A stretch of 47,901 nucleotides of DNA, from the NCBI GenBank assembly GCA_049972525.1, contig JBMFKI010000012.1, forward strand, positions 1-47,901, in the 5' to 3' direction. The notes beneath the pieces were generated by a model that did no database searches, was not told the origin of the DNA, and worked only from the letters and a program-made list of their open reading frames with translations. A program made the translations under genes and the position numbers. Shown here piece by piece: positions 15,105 through 23,902 of this stretch (the first letter of the stretch is position 1; each line of letters begins with the position of its first letter). Source of the DNA: JAVZLQ01 sp049972525 (GTDB lineage: Archaea > Thermoproteota > Bathyarchaeia > Bathyarchaeales > Bathycorpusculaceae).

Positions 15105-15580
15105 GGAAGCAACCCGAACTTTCTACAAATTTCTATTATCTCTATAGACTTTTCTTTTTTGAAGTGTATCTTAAAATGGATTGCATCAACTTTTGTAATT
15201 TTCGCCTCATTTAAATATGCAGATTGTTTGTCGAGTCTAAGATAGAGGTTTCCCCTCTCCAAGTGATTTTCAATTTGGCTGTTAAGCATCATCTTATCCA
15301 TAACGCTTAAACGCGAAGCGATTTTTTCAAAGATTGCTTGAACAGCATTTTTATCCTTAACTCGTGCCTCAAACAGGATTATTGGGTTTCCATGATGCCC
15401 TGTTAAACTTGACTTTTTAAATGTAATAGCGGTTAATACTTCTGCTGGGAGTAGATTACGCGTTGCCGTTAGGACTTTTTCCGAATCCTCTGTGGCGTGT
15501 GCAAACACTCTTATGTCGATGTATCCTATTGGGATTTTAGAAGGCAAACGGTTATCACTGCTTCTATTAAAAGGGCACAT
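15101..15580 (-). CDS. RNA-binding protein, predicted exosome-associated (COG1325 type)
   Basis: 159 residues of the archaeal family once predicted as an exosome subunit, with a dsRBD-like fold. It begins IGYIDIRVFAHATEDSEKVLTATRNLLP and contains LTGHHGNPIILFEARVKDK and SQIENHLERGNLYLRLDKQSAYLNE, the conserved core. It probably binds structured RNA; its exact target is not known. It starts directly before rnp3 (4-base overlap) and follows rpl13e without a gap, as in other archaeal ribosomal protein/RNase P operons. The first 15 residues are poorly conserved, so a later start is possible. Confidence 0.85.
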   Translation of the reverse strand: MCPFNRSSDNRLPSKIPIGYIDIRVFAHATEDSEKVLTATRNLLPAEVLTAITFKKSSLTGHHGNPIILFEARVKDKNAVQAIFEKIASRLSVMDKMMLNSQIENHLERGNLYLRLDKQSAYLNEAKITKVDAIHFKIHFKKEKSIEIIEICRKFGLLP

Positions 15581-15817
15581 TTAACTTTTAGATTTTGCCT
15601 TACGCTTAGGCTTCTCCTCTTTTTTGCTCTTCAGAAGATTTTTGATTATCTCAACATTTTCTTCGTGGGCTGTTCTTCTTCTCATGTCTATTGGGATGCC
15701 GAGTTTTAAGGCTTCTTTTAGGCTTATTCCAACCTTTTTCAGTTCTTCTCGGCTGAAACCCCTTCCTGGACGGTGCCTTCCACTTTTCTTAAAGACTTTC
15801 GGTTTTAAAGCCATCAT
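15581..15817 (-). CDS. rpl13e: Large ribosomal subunit protein eL13
   Basis: A 78-residue archaeal eL13. The signature RPGRGFSREELKKVGIS then LKLGIPIDMRRRTAHEENV is unmistakable. The C-terminus is a lysine tail that contacts rRNA. eL13 occurs in Thermoproteota and Korarchaeota-type genomes but is absent from most Euryarchaeota, which is one reason to place this window in the former group. It lies 6 bases after rpl15e and directly before the RNA-binding protein gene. Either of two adjacent ATG codons could be the start. Confidence 0.88.
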   Translation of the reverse strand: MMALKPKVFKKSGRHRPGRGFSREELKKVGISLKEALKLGIPIDMRRRTAHEENVEIIKNLLKSKKEEKPKRKAKSKS

Positions 15818-15823
15818 GGTGCA

Positions 15824-16399
15824 CTATTCTCCCATTCCAGCTTTCTTGCTTGGCCTAAACTTTTCTGCGCCTTTTCCCTTCCTAGTTAATCCTCTAACTT
15901 TTTTGCCCGCGCTTGTTAATCCTCTGAAAACTCTTCTTTTGTGCTGTTTTTGCGTTATCCAGTTTACATCCTTGTCTGCTTTTATTGCTGGGTGATTGGG
16001 GTCTAACATTATGACTTCGAACCATTTTGAGCGTCCGTCTTCACCTACCCAATAGGAGTTTAAAACTTCAAGGTTTGGGAACTTTTTTGCTGCTCGTTCT
16101 TCGGCTATCAGCCTTAAACTTTTAGCTGGCTTAAACTTTTTGACGCCCATACGTTTTGGTCTTCTACCAGACCTTGGTCTCTGCTTTCTTAAGCCACCTC
16201 TCCTAACACGGACGCGAACTATTATGAAGCCCTGTTTGGCTTTATAACCAAGTTTTCTAGCTCTGTCCAGTCGTGTTGGCTTTTCCACACGGGTTATGGC
16301 TGATTGTCTACGCCATTCAATTAGTCTCTGGCGCATAAGTTCATCTACGAAAGACTTTTCTGGTTTCGACCACGCCTCTGCAATGTATTTGTATGCCAT
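15824..16399 (-). CDS. rpl15e: Large ribosomal subunit protein eL15
   Basis: A 191-residue eL15: MAYKYIAEAW at the start, then RLDRARKLGYKAKQGFIIVRVRVRRGG and RPKRMGVKKF, LNSYWVGEDGRSKWFEVI and FRGLTSAGKKVRGL. It is very basic, as expected for an rRNA-binding core protein of the 50S subunit. It leads the operon eL15-eL13-COG1325-Rpp30-Pop5. A GGAGG motif lies 11 bases before the ATG and two small hairpins precede it in the probable leader. Confidence 0.96.
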   Translation of the reverse strand: MAYKYIAEAWSKPEKSFVDELMRQRLIEWRRQSAITRVEKPTRLDRARKLGYKAKQGFIIVRVRVRRGGLRKQRPRSGRRPKRMGVKKFKPAKSLRLIAEERAAKKFPNLEVLNSYWVGEDGRSKWFEVIMLDPNHPAIKADKDVNWITQKQHKRRVFRGLTSAGKKVRGLTRKGKGAEKFRPSKKAGMGE

Positions 16400-16410
16400 T
16401 CTAATTTATT

Positions 16411-16473
16411 CCTCCTTCCTAGTTTATGGTTCAACCCTTCATAGGGTTACATTCCAGCGGATCTGTTATCCGC
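16411..16473 (-). promoter_or_regulatory. Leader of the rpl15e operon with two hairpins and a ribosome binding site
   Basis: Read on the minus strand: hairpin GCGGAT-AACAG-ATCCGC (16457-16473), 8 bases, hairpin AACCCT-ATGA-AGGGTT (16433-16448), then GGAGG (16411-16415) 11 bases before the eL15 ATG. Both stems are perfect 6-bp pairs. A TATA-like stretch near 16510-16520 would give a leader of about 90 bases. Ribosomal proteins often control their own messages through such leaders; that is an analogy, not shown here. Confidence 0.35.
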
Positions 16474-16806
16474 CAATGTTTTTGTTTCATAACACGCACC
16501 AGTGAAATAAACTTTTCCAACCGCGTGATACACAGCGTGCCTTTTAGTTGAAAATAAGAAAAGTGTAAAACGCTGTTTATTTTCGCTTTTCGAGAAGTTT
16601 AATTGGACACTTTTGTTCCTTAAACTCCTTTTTACTGCTGTGGCACATATTTCTTAGCGAATATTGGTACCGCTATATGAATTCTGGTTTAAGCGATTTA
16701 AGGTTTCGGCATTAATTTGTGTGAATATTAGATCTCCTGAATTATAGTTATAAGAGGGAACCAATAAAATACGAAAATCGTTAATTAATGGTACGCACGC
16801 ATAACG
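16474..16806. other. A+T-rich intergenic stretch without a visible gene
   Basis: Between the rpl15e leader and the sugar isomerase-like gene I see no convincing coding frame, tRNA or long repeat. The left part probably holds the rpl15e promoter; the right part holds the plus-strand promoter of the next gene. A short GCGTG element occurs twice near 16530-16550 as a direct repeat. Confidence 0.5.
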
Positions 16807-16821
16807 GTGGCCGGAAAAACC

Positions 16822-17604
16822 ATGATGAAACCAAAAATAGGCTTGTCCACGCTTCATTGTTTAGATAAACCATTCTCGAAGATGGCTAAAAAAATAGTTG
16901 AGATGAACGTACGCTACATTGAAGTTGTTGATGATGGATTTCATACGTTAGATAGGCGGAAATCTTCGGTTTTAAGGGAAATTGGAAAATCCTACAACAT
17001 TAAATATTCTGTTCATGCGCCATTTGCAGACGTAAACATTGCTTCTCCGTCTAAATTCATGTTAAAGGCTATGCTGAAAAGGTTAGAAAACTCCATCGAG
17101 AACGCAAACAACCTAGACGCTTACATCTGGGTTTTTCATCCAGGGTTAAAGACCGGCATTAGCATGTTCTACCCAAATGCTGATTGGGTTCAAAACTGTG
17201 AAACCGCGAAATTGCTCTCAAAGATTGCAGACGATTATGGTGTAAAAGTAGCCATAGAGAACGTGCCAGAACCTTACCCATTTCTCATGAAAGGCGTCGC
17301 GGAGTTTGAAAAGTTTTACGGCGAGGTTAACGAGGACATAGGTTTGGCTTTAGATGTTGGACACGCAAATATCAATAGGCAAATTGAACTTTTTGTGGAA
17401 GAATTTTCTGGCAAAATAGTGCATGTGCATGCGCATGACAATGATGGGCGAGATGACCAGCATCTCGGAATAGGTTATGGCACAATAAATTGGGAAAAAT
17501 TTGCAAACCTGCTTATGAAGATGTCATTCAATGGCGTTGTAGTTGTCGAGTCTGTTGACCATGTTATGGAAAGCGTACAAAAGATTGAGCAGATGTTTTG
17601 TTAG
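16822..17604 (+). CDS. Sugar phosphate isomerase/epimerase-like TIM-barrel protein
   Basis: About 260 residues of the xylose isomerase-like/AP endonuclease 2 TIM-barrel superfamily. Metal-site segments are visible in order: EVVDDGFH, YSVHAPFADVN, WVFHPG, VAIENVPEP, LALDVGHANIN and HVHAHDNDGRDDQHLGIG. The spread of H, E and D residues fits a di- or trinuclear metal centre acting on a sugar or DNA abasic site; the family does not allow a closer call. The frame opens at a GTG at 16807, but the paired ATG codons at 16822/16825 are likelier starts. It converges on rnz, leaving 4 bases between the stops. Confidence 0.82.
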   Translation: MMKPKIGLSTLHCLDKPFSKMAKKIVEMNVRYIEVVDDGFHTLDRRKSSVLREIGKSYNIKYSVHAPFADVNIASPSKFMLKAMLKRLENSIENANNLDAYIWVFHPGLKTGISMFYPNADWVQNCETAKLLSKIADDYGVKVAIENVPEPYPFLMKGVAEFEKFYGEVNEDIGLALDVGHANINRQIELFVEEFSGKIVHVHAHDNDGRDDQHLGIGYGTINWEKFANLLMKMSFNGVVVVESVDHVMESVQKIEQMFC

Positions 17605-17608
17605 GTCT

Positions 17609-18532
17609 TTAGCTTTCTCGAAGTGGCACCTCTATTTTCATGAAGTCCTCCGCCACCAGCGTGTTTTTAAAAGTTTTTTGTGCCTGCTGCAAGAGTGTGC
17701 TTGCGTCATCGTATCTTGCGCTGATATGCGTTAGAACTAACTGTTTTGCCTTCGCCTTTTTCGCGTTTTTAGCTGCTTGCGCTGGTGTTGAATGTCCATC
17801 CTCATAAGCCCTATCGGCTAATTCGTCATCCAAAGTGGCGTCGTGTATGATTATATCCGCGTTAGATGCAAACTTTATGAAACCTTTAAAGGGTCTCGTA
17901 TCGCCAGTGTAAACTATTCTTCTTCCAGGTCTTGGTAGTCCGGTAACGTCTCCTGGTTTTACTATTCGCCCATCTGGTAGCTTAACAGTGCGTCCATGTT
18001 GCAGTTTTGACCATAATGGTCCTTCTGGAATCCCGAGAGCTTTAGCTTTTTCTGGGTAAAATTTTCCTGGACGTGGCTTTTCAATTATTGCGTATGCGAG
18101 GCTTGGTATCACGTGGTTTGCCCATGCTGCTTGTACGATATATTCCTCTTCGTTACACACTGTGCCTTCGTTGAAAATTTCGTGTATCTCCACTGGGAAT
18201 GTTAGGACGAATTGGACTGTTTCCCTAATTCCTTCCAAGAAGCGTTTTATTCCCGGCGGTCCATAAACTTCAAGTTTCCTGTTTCTGTCAAGTAGTGCCA
18301 TTGTTTGAAGCAGTCCTGGCAAGCCCAAAACGTGGTCGCCGTGCATGTGTGTTATGAACACTTTCATTTTTTTGTGAAAGCTTACCTTTGCCTTTATCAT
18401 TTGTCTTTGAACGCCTTCGCCGCAGTCGAACATTATTTGTTCGCCTTTACGCTGTATTAGTATAGCTGGTAAACCTCTTTTCGGAGTTGGGATGCTTCCA
18501 GCTGTGCCTAGGAAGATTATGTTTAGACTCAT
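17609..18532 (-). CDS. rnz: Ribonuclease Z (tRNA 3' endonuclease)
   Basis: A 307-residue short-form tRNase Z that cuts the 3' trailer from tRNA precursors. The metallo-beta-lactamase motif THMHGDHVLG supplies H62, H64, D66 and H67; FLGTAGSIPTPKR, FDCGEGVQRQM, YTGDTRP and LTHISARY are the remaining family motifs, and an exosite-like arm lies near 160-190 (FYPEKAKALGIPEGPLWSKL). tRNA genes here lack CCA, so its product needs the CCA transferase encoded at 25720. It starts 3 bases after the Trm-G10 gene and shares its operon with prs. Confidence 0.94.
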   Translation of the reverse strand: MSLNIIFLGTAGSIPTPKRGLPAILIQRKGEQIMFDCGEGVQRQMIKAKVSFHKKMKVFITHMHGDHVLGLPGLLQTMALLDRNRKLEVYGPPGIKRFLEGIRETVQFVLTFPVEIHEIFNEGTVCNEEEYIVQAAWANHVIPSLAYAIIEKPRPGKFYPEKAKALGIPEGPLWSKLQHGRTVKLPDGRIVKPGDVTGLPRPGRRIVYTGDTRPFKGFIKFASNADIIIHDATLDDELADRAYEDGHSTPAQAAKNAKKAKAKQLVLTHISARYDDASTLLQQAQKTFKNTLVAEDFMKIEVPLRES

Positions 18533-18535
18533 GGT

Positions 18536-19573
18536 TTACGCCTCTTCGAAGACTGCTATTTCTCTTGTTAGGCTTCTGTGAACATAAGCAAAGTGGGATT
18601 CAACGTGTTTGTATCCTAAATCTTCACCGATTTTCCATATGTTTAATGTTTTTGGAGCTGCCATGCAAATTCTTTTCCCATTTTTCAAGATGTCGTGGGC
18701 TGATGCTAACGTTTCTTCAACAAGTTGTTTTGTTGTCCGTTTTAGTGTTGATGCAGATTTCCCATAAGGTGGGTCTGTTACTATGCAGTCAACTTTCTTT
18801 ACTGGCGGTTTTCGTGCATCTGCAACTATTATGCCTTCTGGTTTTATGCCGAAGTAGGTTAGGTTTTTGAGGCTCCCCCGCGTCATGCGCCTTTGAGCGT
18901 CTAAACCAAGAACGCGGCATCCAATCAGTGCAGCTTCTATCAGCGTGCTTCCAGTTCCGCAGAAAGGGTCTAAGACGAGTTCTCCAGTTTTCGGTTTTGC
19001 CAGATTAACCATGCATCTTGCTAGTTTCGGCGGCATTGCGGATGGATGGAAGAACGGCTTATTCTTTGGGCGTCTTTGAACAAACTGTTTCGGTGAAATT
19101 TCTGCAAGTTTAACTCCGAAAAGGAATTTCTCGTCTGTCAGTATTCCCACAAAAGTTTTATCTGGGTTTTTTAGGCTTACCTTTGCGTTTGGTTTTGCGT
19201 CAAGTATTATTTCGCCAAGTTTTCTTTCAAGAAACATCACATCGAGTTTTTCAGCGTAGCCTTTTACTCTTTTCACGCGAACTGCGAAGCTTTCTTCATC
19301 GGATAAAATCTCGTTTAGACTTATTGAGCGCATAGATTTTGCTATGGCATCTACCTTCGTGTCGCATGTGAAAAGTTCAAGACCGCAGATCCTTGTCAAC
19401 GCAGCTCTACGTTTTATGGCTTCCACACATTTTGCGTCTGCTTCCACTCTTAATGTCTGGTCAAGTTTCTCCAAAATTTTAAAGTTGTAATTTTCTGCTT
19501 CAATTATGGCTTTCAGCTCTGAAGTTGGCAGTGTTTCATGTTCGCCAGAAAGCAGAAAGAAGAGTCTAGCCAC
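18536..19573 (-). CDS. tRNA guanine-10 N2-methyltransferase, THUMP type
   Basis: A 345-residue two-domain enzyme. Residues 1-150 form the THUMP/ferredoxin-like RNA-binding part (LFFLLSGEHETLPTSELKAI). The Rossmann methyltransferase follows: LVLDPFCGTGSTLIEAA is the SAM loop and VTDPPYGKS is the catalytic N/DPPY motif for amine methylation. Archaeal Trm-G10 makes N2-methyl and dimethylguanosine at position 10 of tRNA. It overlaps prs by 8 bases at its start and precedes rnz by 3, so tRNA modification and processing are linked in one operon. Related eukaryotic Trm11 is the alternative name. Confidence 0.9.
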   Translation of the reverse strand: MARLFFLLSGEHETLPTSELKAIIEAENYNFKILEKLDQTLRVEADAKCVEAIKRRAALTRICGLELFTCDTKVDAIAKSMRSISLNEILSDEESFAVRVKRVKGYAEKLDVMFLERKLGEIILDAKPNAKVSLKNPDKTFVGILTDEKFLFGVKLAEISPKQFVQRRPKNKPFFHPSAMPPKLARCMVNLAKPKTGELVLDPFCGTGSTLIEAALIGCRVLGLDAQRRMTRGSLKNLTYFGIKPEGIIVADARKPPVKKVDCIVTDPPYGKSASTLKRTTKQLVEETLASAHDILKNGKRICMAAPKTLNIWKIGEDLGYKHVESHFAYVHRSLTREIAVFEEA

Positions 19574-20456
19574 TTTTATGCTCCTTTAAGGCTTTGCTTA
19601 TCAGCGGTGCAAGTGAAACTTTGCTTACATGGGTTGGGATGCTGTCTGTGCCAACTATGTCATCAGCGCCGTTTTCCATGATTCTTTTTTGGGCGTCGCC
19701 AATTAAAAGTGGATGAACACAAGCAGCGTAAACTTTTCTTGCTCCTTGGCTTTTCACGTATTTTACCGCTTTTGCCATTGTTCCGCCGCTGCTTATTATG
19801 TCGTCAAATATTACTACGTCCCGATTTTTAACTGGTAACGGCTTATCTTCAAGTGTAACATTTCCGCTTACTACGTCTCTCTTTGTGGAAATGTAGTCAA
19901 AGCCGCCTTTTAGGACGTTGTCAGCTTCTGTTGCCATGCTTATTGCTTTTTTTCCAAGGGAAAGCGCCAAGGGATTCTCCACCAAACCTTTTTCCTTGAA
20001 GTAATGTGCTAGTAAGGCGACAGCAGACAAATCTTCAACTTGGATTTTTAAGGTTTTTAACACCGCTGGGCTGTGTGCGTTTACGGTTATTATTCTTTTT
20101 ACGCCGCAGTTTTCCAGAAGCTTAATTATTGTTTTTATGCTGAAGGCTTCGCCTGTCATGAAGCGTTTGTCTTGCCTTGAATAGGCAAGGTAAGGTGCGA
20201 CAACAGTTATGCTCTTTGCCCCCATGTCTAGGGCGTTGTCCGCCATTAGGAAAAGCTGTATAAGCCTCTGGTCTTGTGGTGGGCTTGTTGTCTGCACTAT
20301 AACGACATCCTCGTCTTTAAGTGACTCTGTCTCATAGCGTATGTAGGATTCGCCGTCTGGAAACGTTTTTGAGTTTACGGGCACTGTTTCAAGGTTTAGG
20401 ATTTGCGCTATTTTTTCCCCTAACTCTTTTGATGCTGGTCCAGGTATTATCTTCAT
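19566..20456 (-). CDS. prs: Ribose-phosphate pyrophosphokinase (PRPP synthase)
   Basis: A 296-residue enzyme that transfers pyrophosphate from ATP to ribose 5-phosphate, feeding nucleotide, histidine and tryptophan synthesis. Motifs include FPDGESYIRYE, the ATP-site region APYLAYSRQDKRF, NAHSP and the PRPP loop VVIFDDIISSGGTMAKA. It lacks the longer allosteric segments of bacterial enzymes, as usual for archaea. It heads the operon prs-TrmG10-rnz with an 8-base overlap into the methyltransferase gene. Confidence 0.93.
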   Translation of the reverse strand: MKIIPGPASKELGEKIAQILNLETVPVNSKTFPDGESYIRYETESLKDEDVVIVQTTSPPQDQRLIQLFLMADNALDMGAKSITVVAPYLAYSRQDKRFMTGEAFSIKTIIKLLENCGVKRIITVNAHSPAVLKTLKIQVEDLSAVALLAHYFKEKGLVENPLALSLGKKAISMATEADNVLKGGFDYISTKRDVVSGNVTLEDKPLPVKNRDVVIFDDIISSGGTMAKAVKYVKSQGARKVYAACVHPLLIGDAQKRIMENGADDIVGTDSIPTHVSKVSLAPLISKALKEHKSG

Positions 20457-20493
20457 CTTCCATCGCTTCAGAGGATTCGTTAGGCTGCAAATT

Positions 20494-21771
20494 TTAGGTT
20501 TTCCCAGAGGCTTTAAACTGTTCGATTAGTTCTTTGGCTCTATCCATGCGTATTTTGCGTTCCTCAACCATCTTTTCAGCAACTAGATCTATCAATTCGC
20601 CAGTTGCACCCGCAGCTATCGCTATGTTTCTTGCGTGAAGCGACATGTGCCCACGTTGTATGCCTTCATTTGCGAGGGCTCTTAATGCGCCTAAGTTTTG
20701 GGCTAAACCAACTGCGGCTAAAACTTCTGCAAATTCATTTGCAGTTTTTACGCCAAGTATTTTTAGGGATATGCGCGCTATTGGGTGTGTTCGCACAGCT
20801 CCGCCTATTAGACCTACGGCCATTGGCAGCTCAATAGACCCCACTAAATCGCCGCTTTCGTTTTTCTCCCATGTGGAAAGTGTTGTGTATTGTCCGTTTC
20901 TCGCTGCATAGGCGTGAGCTCCCGCTTCGATTGCGCGGTGGTCGTTGCACGTCGCGATTATTACGGCGATTATGCCGTTCATTATGCCCTTGTTATGTGT
21001 AGCCGCGCGGTAGGGGTCTGCAGCAGCGAAAGCCCAAGCGTTCACTATACCGTCTACGACTTCTTCTCCGCCTACAGCCTCTTTTGGCACCGTGCACCAC
21101 GCCCTTGCCAAGCGCTTAACAGCCAAATTCGAAATAATGCGCAGATAAACACGTCCTCCAGTTATGCGCTCTATCATTGGCGCGACAGCCTCACACATAG
21201 TGTTGACAGCGTTAGCGCCCATGGCGTCGCGGCAGTCAACGTACAATTCTGTGATAACCATTGGTCCTTGTGTTGTGTAGATAACCTTAGCGTTTAGGTC
21301 TTTTGTGCCTCCGCCTACTGAAACGAGAACCGGGTCTTGGTCATTCGCCTTCTTCAAAATTTCCTCTTTCGCTTGTAATATGCGCAGTCTAGCCGCGTAA
21401 GGATCTTTTATGCCAACCGCTTGTATTTGACCAATCATTATTGGCGGAGTACTACTCGCATGGAAGCCTCCGCCGTCGCGCGCCATTTTCGCAGCATAAC
21501 TTGCGGCAGCAACAACAGATGGCTCCTCGATGGCCATTGGAACCAAATAGTCACGCTTGTTTATTAGGAAGTTGACGGCTATGCCTAATGGTATGGGAAT
21601 TGCACCGACAACGTTTTCAATCATTCGGTCAGCCAAATCTAATGGTAGAGAACCAGTATTCTGCAATAAAGTGACTTCCTCATCAGTTAAGTCAGCAAAC
21701 TCCTTAACAAACTCTAAACGCTCTTTTGGACTGAACTTATAGAAACCTGAAACTGAAGACGACTTGCCCAT
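20494..21771 (-). CDS. hmgA: HMG-CoA reductase, class II type
   Basis: A 425-residue reductase making mevalonate for isoprenoid ether lipids. Catalytic residues lie in EEPSVVAAASYAAK (Glu), THNKGIMNGI (Lys), CNDHRAIEAGAHAYAA (Asp) and GHMSLHARNIA (His); DCRDAMGANAVNTMCE is the substrate-site motif. Features such as NFLINKRDYLVPMAIEEPSV and the 425-residue length place it with the Pseudomonas mevalonii-type class II enzymes, not with class I enzymes of most archaea. Class II enzymes in Archaeoglobales and Thermoplasmatales are regarded as bacterial acquisitions; the same may hold here. It stands alone, with 37 bases to prs. Cofactor preference (NADH or NADPH) is not visible. Confidence 0.95.
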   Translation of the reverse strand: MGKSSSVSGFYKFSPKERLEFVKEFADLTDEEVTLLQNTGSLPLDLADRMIENVVGAIPIPLGIAVNFLINKRDYLVPMAIEEPSVVAAASYAAKMARDGGGFHASSTPPIMIGQIQAVGIKDPYAARLRILQAKEEILKKANDQDPVLVSVGGGTKDLNAKVIYTTQGPMVITELYVDCRDAMGANAVNTMCEAVAPMIERITGGRVYLRIISNLAVKRLARAWCTVPKEAVGGEEVVDGIVNAWAFAAADPYRAATHNKGIMNGIIAVIIATCNDHRAIEAGAHAYAARNGQYTTLSTWEKNESGDLVGSIELPMAVGLIGGAVRTHPIARISLKILGVKTANEFAEVLAAVGLAQNLGALRALANEGIQRGHMSLHARNIAIAAGATGELIDLVAEKMVEERKIRMDRAKELIEQFKASGKT

Positions 21772-21883
21772 TTACGTCACTTCATACCTTTTAATGATTA
21801 CGAGTAACAGCAATATTCGCCTTCACTTTTAAACTTTAGCAAAATACGCGTTTTTCAAATTCTTTATCGTAATATTGTTTGCT

Positions 21884-22888
21884 CTATCGCCTAGGCAAAG
21901 CCACAGCGGAAACCCCGAAGCGCTTCCTAATTTCCCTAGCCAAAGTCTCCGCATAACCAACACGGAAATTATCCGTCACAACAAACTTGGGCTTAGAGCG
22001 CCTAACATACTCCATCAAACCATCAAAATCAGAATGGTCGCTCAAGGCTACGATGTACTCCGCTTCAGAAATTTCGCGACAAGGAGAATCAAACTCCCAA
22101 CCACTAACATAAACCCTAAAACAGTCATTTCCAACTTTGCCCCGCGAACTCATATGATAAAAGGCTACACAAGGCATATTCTTCTCCAACAGATCTTTCG
22201 CTTCTCTTTCATCAGAAAGAATTAAACGTCCAAAACGCATACCATACCTCTCACAGATTCTGGAAACGTGAAAAACCCTCTCCGGAACAATAAAGGGCGC
22301 CTTCACATTTGCCTCGTGTAAAATTTGCATGGCTTCTTGAAGTTTTCCATGATAACCAAAGACATACACGCAACCATGCTCCAATCCTTTCTCAACAATA
22401 TCGACAAGTAAATCCTTAACATCCCTACCAAAGGAACGTCTGCAGTTAGGACTTCCATAAGTTGCTTCCATAACAAGGATGTCTGCCTCCAAAACTGGAG
22501 TTTCATCAATTCTAAAATCCCCTGTATAAACAATCCTCGTCCCCTCGGCGTCCTCAACGAGCACCTGAGCAGCGCCAAGTATGTGGTCTGCCCTGAAAAA
22601 GGTTACTTGCTCCTCCTCGTACTGCAAGGTTTTGCCATAATTAAGGGTTTCCACAAAACCGCTCATTAGAAAAAGTGGGCTTCTCATAACATCAATCAAA
22701 TCTTTTGTTGCGTTAGTCATCAAAACTTTCTGACATGTCTTTAGGCTTTGCTGTAGACCAATCATGTGATCAGCATGAGCGTGGGTTACAACTCTCAAAG
22801 GCTTATTTTCGTCAAAAGCATCGCATGCAACGTAACTTCCAAGCAGAACAGCCCCACGCTGAGTCACAGTAGCCTTAGCCAAACACAA
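21884..22888 (-). CDS. Metallo-beta-lactamase-fold protein, RNA-processing exonuclease-like
   Basis: A 334-residue protein. THAHADHMIG is the HxHxDH metal motif, IVYTGDF holds the metal-bridging Asp, and the C-terminal VALSDHSDFDGLMEYVRRSKPKFVVTDN resembles the RMMBL end of RNA-processing nucleases. Between these is a domain reminiscent of a reduced beta-CASP region (VMEATYGSP). It could act on RNA or DNA ends. Codon use and spacing look ordinary. It precedes a region of about 110 bases without genes before hmgA, and lies 18 bases after the UPF0201 gene on the same strand. Confidence 0.85.
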   Translation of the reverse strand: MCLAKATVTQRGAVLLGSYVACDAFDENKPLRVVTHAHADHMIGLQQSLKTCQKVLMTNATKDLIDVMRSPLFLMSGFVETLNYGKTLQYEEEQVTFFRADHILGAAQVLVEDAEGTRIVYTGDFRIDETPVLEADILVMEATYGSPNCRRSFGRDVKDLLVDIVEKGLEHGCVYVFGYHGKLQEAMQILHEANVKAPFIVPERVFHVSRICERYGMRFGRLILSDEREAKDLLEKNMPCVAFYHMSSRGKVGNDCFRVYVSGWEFDSPCREISEAEYIVALSDHSDFDGLMEYVRRSKPKFVVTDNFRVGYAETLAREIRKRFGVSAVALPRR

Positions 22889-22906
22889 AGGGCTCCTTAC
22901 TAAACG

Positions 22907-23302
22907 TTATTTTTGAGTTAACCAGTTTATTATTTCTCTCGGGTTTTCACATTCAATTTTAACTTTTATAGGTCCTAATGGCGACTCCGCAACTTCCTTA
23001 GAAAACGATAAATGCCCAGCAAAGGCAACTTGCTTGTTTAAACAAAAACTTATAGTTTTTCCATTCAAACCATCGAGCAAAACGCTTCTCGCTGCATCGC
23101 GGATTCGCTCTCTCCTAAGCAAATTGTAAAGTTTTGTAAGTGCTTCAACTCCTTTGCCTTCTGCTGTTAGGACAACTCCTTTAGGCGACTGCTTAGCTTG
23201 GAACGTCAAGCTTCCAAAAATGTTCTCAACAGCCCTTTTAACCTTGCCTTCGTCCTCCGTCGGGTTAACTTCAACCTCTACAGATACTTTTACTTCATCC
23301 AT
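22907..23302 (-). CDS. UPF0201-family protein
   Basis: A 131-residue archaeal protein of the UPF0201 family. It begins VKVSVEVEVNPTEDEGKVKRAVENIFG, contains LYNLLRRERIRDAARSVLL and ends in NPREIINWLT. Structures of relatives show an RNA-binding-like alpha/beta fold, but function is unassigned. It overlaps the UPF0200 kinase-like gene by 13 bases; the two families are neighbours in many archaea, which suggests linked roles. Confidence 0.86.
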   Translation of the reverse strand: MDEVKVSVEVEVNPTEDEGKVKRAVENIFGSLTFQAKQSPKGVVLTAEGKGVEALTKLYNLLRRERIRDAARSVLLDGLNGKTISFCLNKQVAFAGHLSFSKEVAESPLGPIKVKIECENPREIINWLTQK

Positions 23303-23856
23303 TTGTCCTCAATTCTCCTCAAAATTTCTGCGGTCTGCTGTTTAGTAGCTTTTAATGTACCCTCATTTTCTATCACATATTCTGCACGAGCCATGGCTTC
23401 CCCAAGTCCAACGGAGAGCTCCCGCAAGTCTCTCTCATGGAAAATTTCCCAATTTTTAGGGTCATCGCCTCTTTTGCGGTGATAAAGCCGCTTGAACCTT
23501 GTTTCTGGAGAAGCCTTAACGGCTATTAAAGTAAATTTCGGAAAATGTCTAACGAACTCTTCAATTTCTGCTGTGCTTCTTATTCCGTCTACTATGACTT
23601 TATCTTTTTGGCTTCCCATTATTTTTGGTACGCATTTTTTGGCTATCACGTTTTTTCCTTCTTGAAGCCTTAACTCAATCATTATCTTTCCAAGATTTTC
23701 AGGGGTGCACTCCAAATTTTTCTTTTTCGCCTCTTCTCTGACAACGTCTCCCATCACAATGACGTCAAAGCCCATTCGCCTTGCAACTTCGGTTATAACA
23801 GATTTTCCAGCACCTGGCATACCAACCAAACCAACAACTAACTTGTTCACAGCCAT
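23290..23856 (-). CDS. UPF0200-family P-loop kinase-like protein
   Basis: A 188-residue nucleoside-monophosphate-kinase-like protein. Walker A is GMPGAGKS (residues 12-19); IVDGIRSTAEIEEF is the DxxR-type segment; FHERDLRELSVG and YVIENEG follow. The fold resembles dephospho-CoA kinase and adenylate kinase, but UPF0200 has no settled activity that I can state. It is cytosolic. It leads a two-gene overlap with UPF0201, then the metallo-beta-lactamase-fold gene, suggesting an operon that may serve RNA metabolism. Confidence 0.86.
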   Translation of the reverse strand: MAVNKLVVGLVGMPGAGKSVITEVARRMGFDVIVMGDVVREEAKKKNLECTPENLGKIMIELRLQEGKNVIAKKCVPKIMGSQKDKVIVDGIRSTAEIEEFVRHFPKFTLIAVKASPETRFKRLYHRKRGDDPKNWEIFHERDLRELSVGLGEAMARAEYVIENEGTLKATKQQTAEILRRIEDKWMK

Positions 23857-23902
23857 TGAACACCCACATTGAATTTGAATAACTGGCTATTACAACATCA
23901 TT

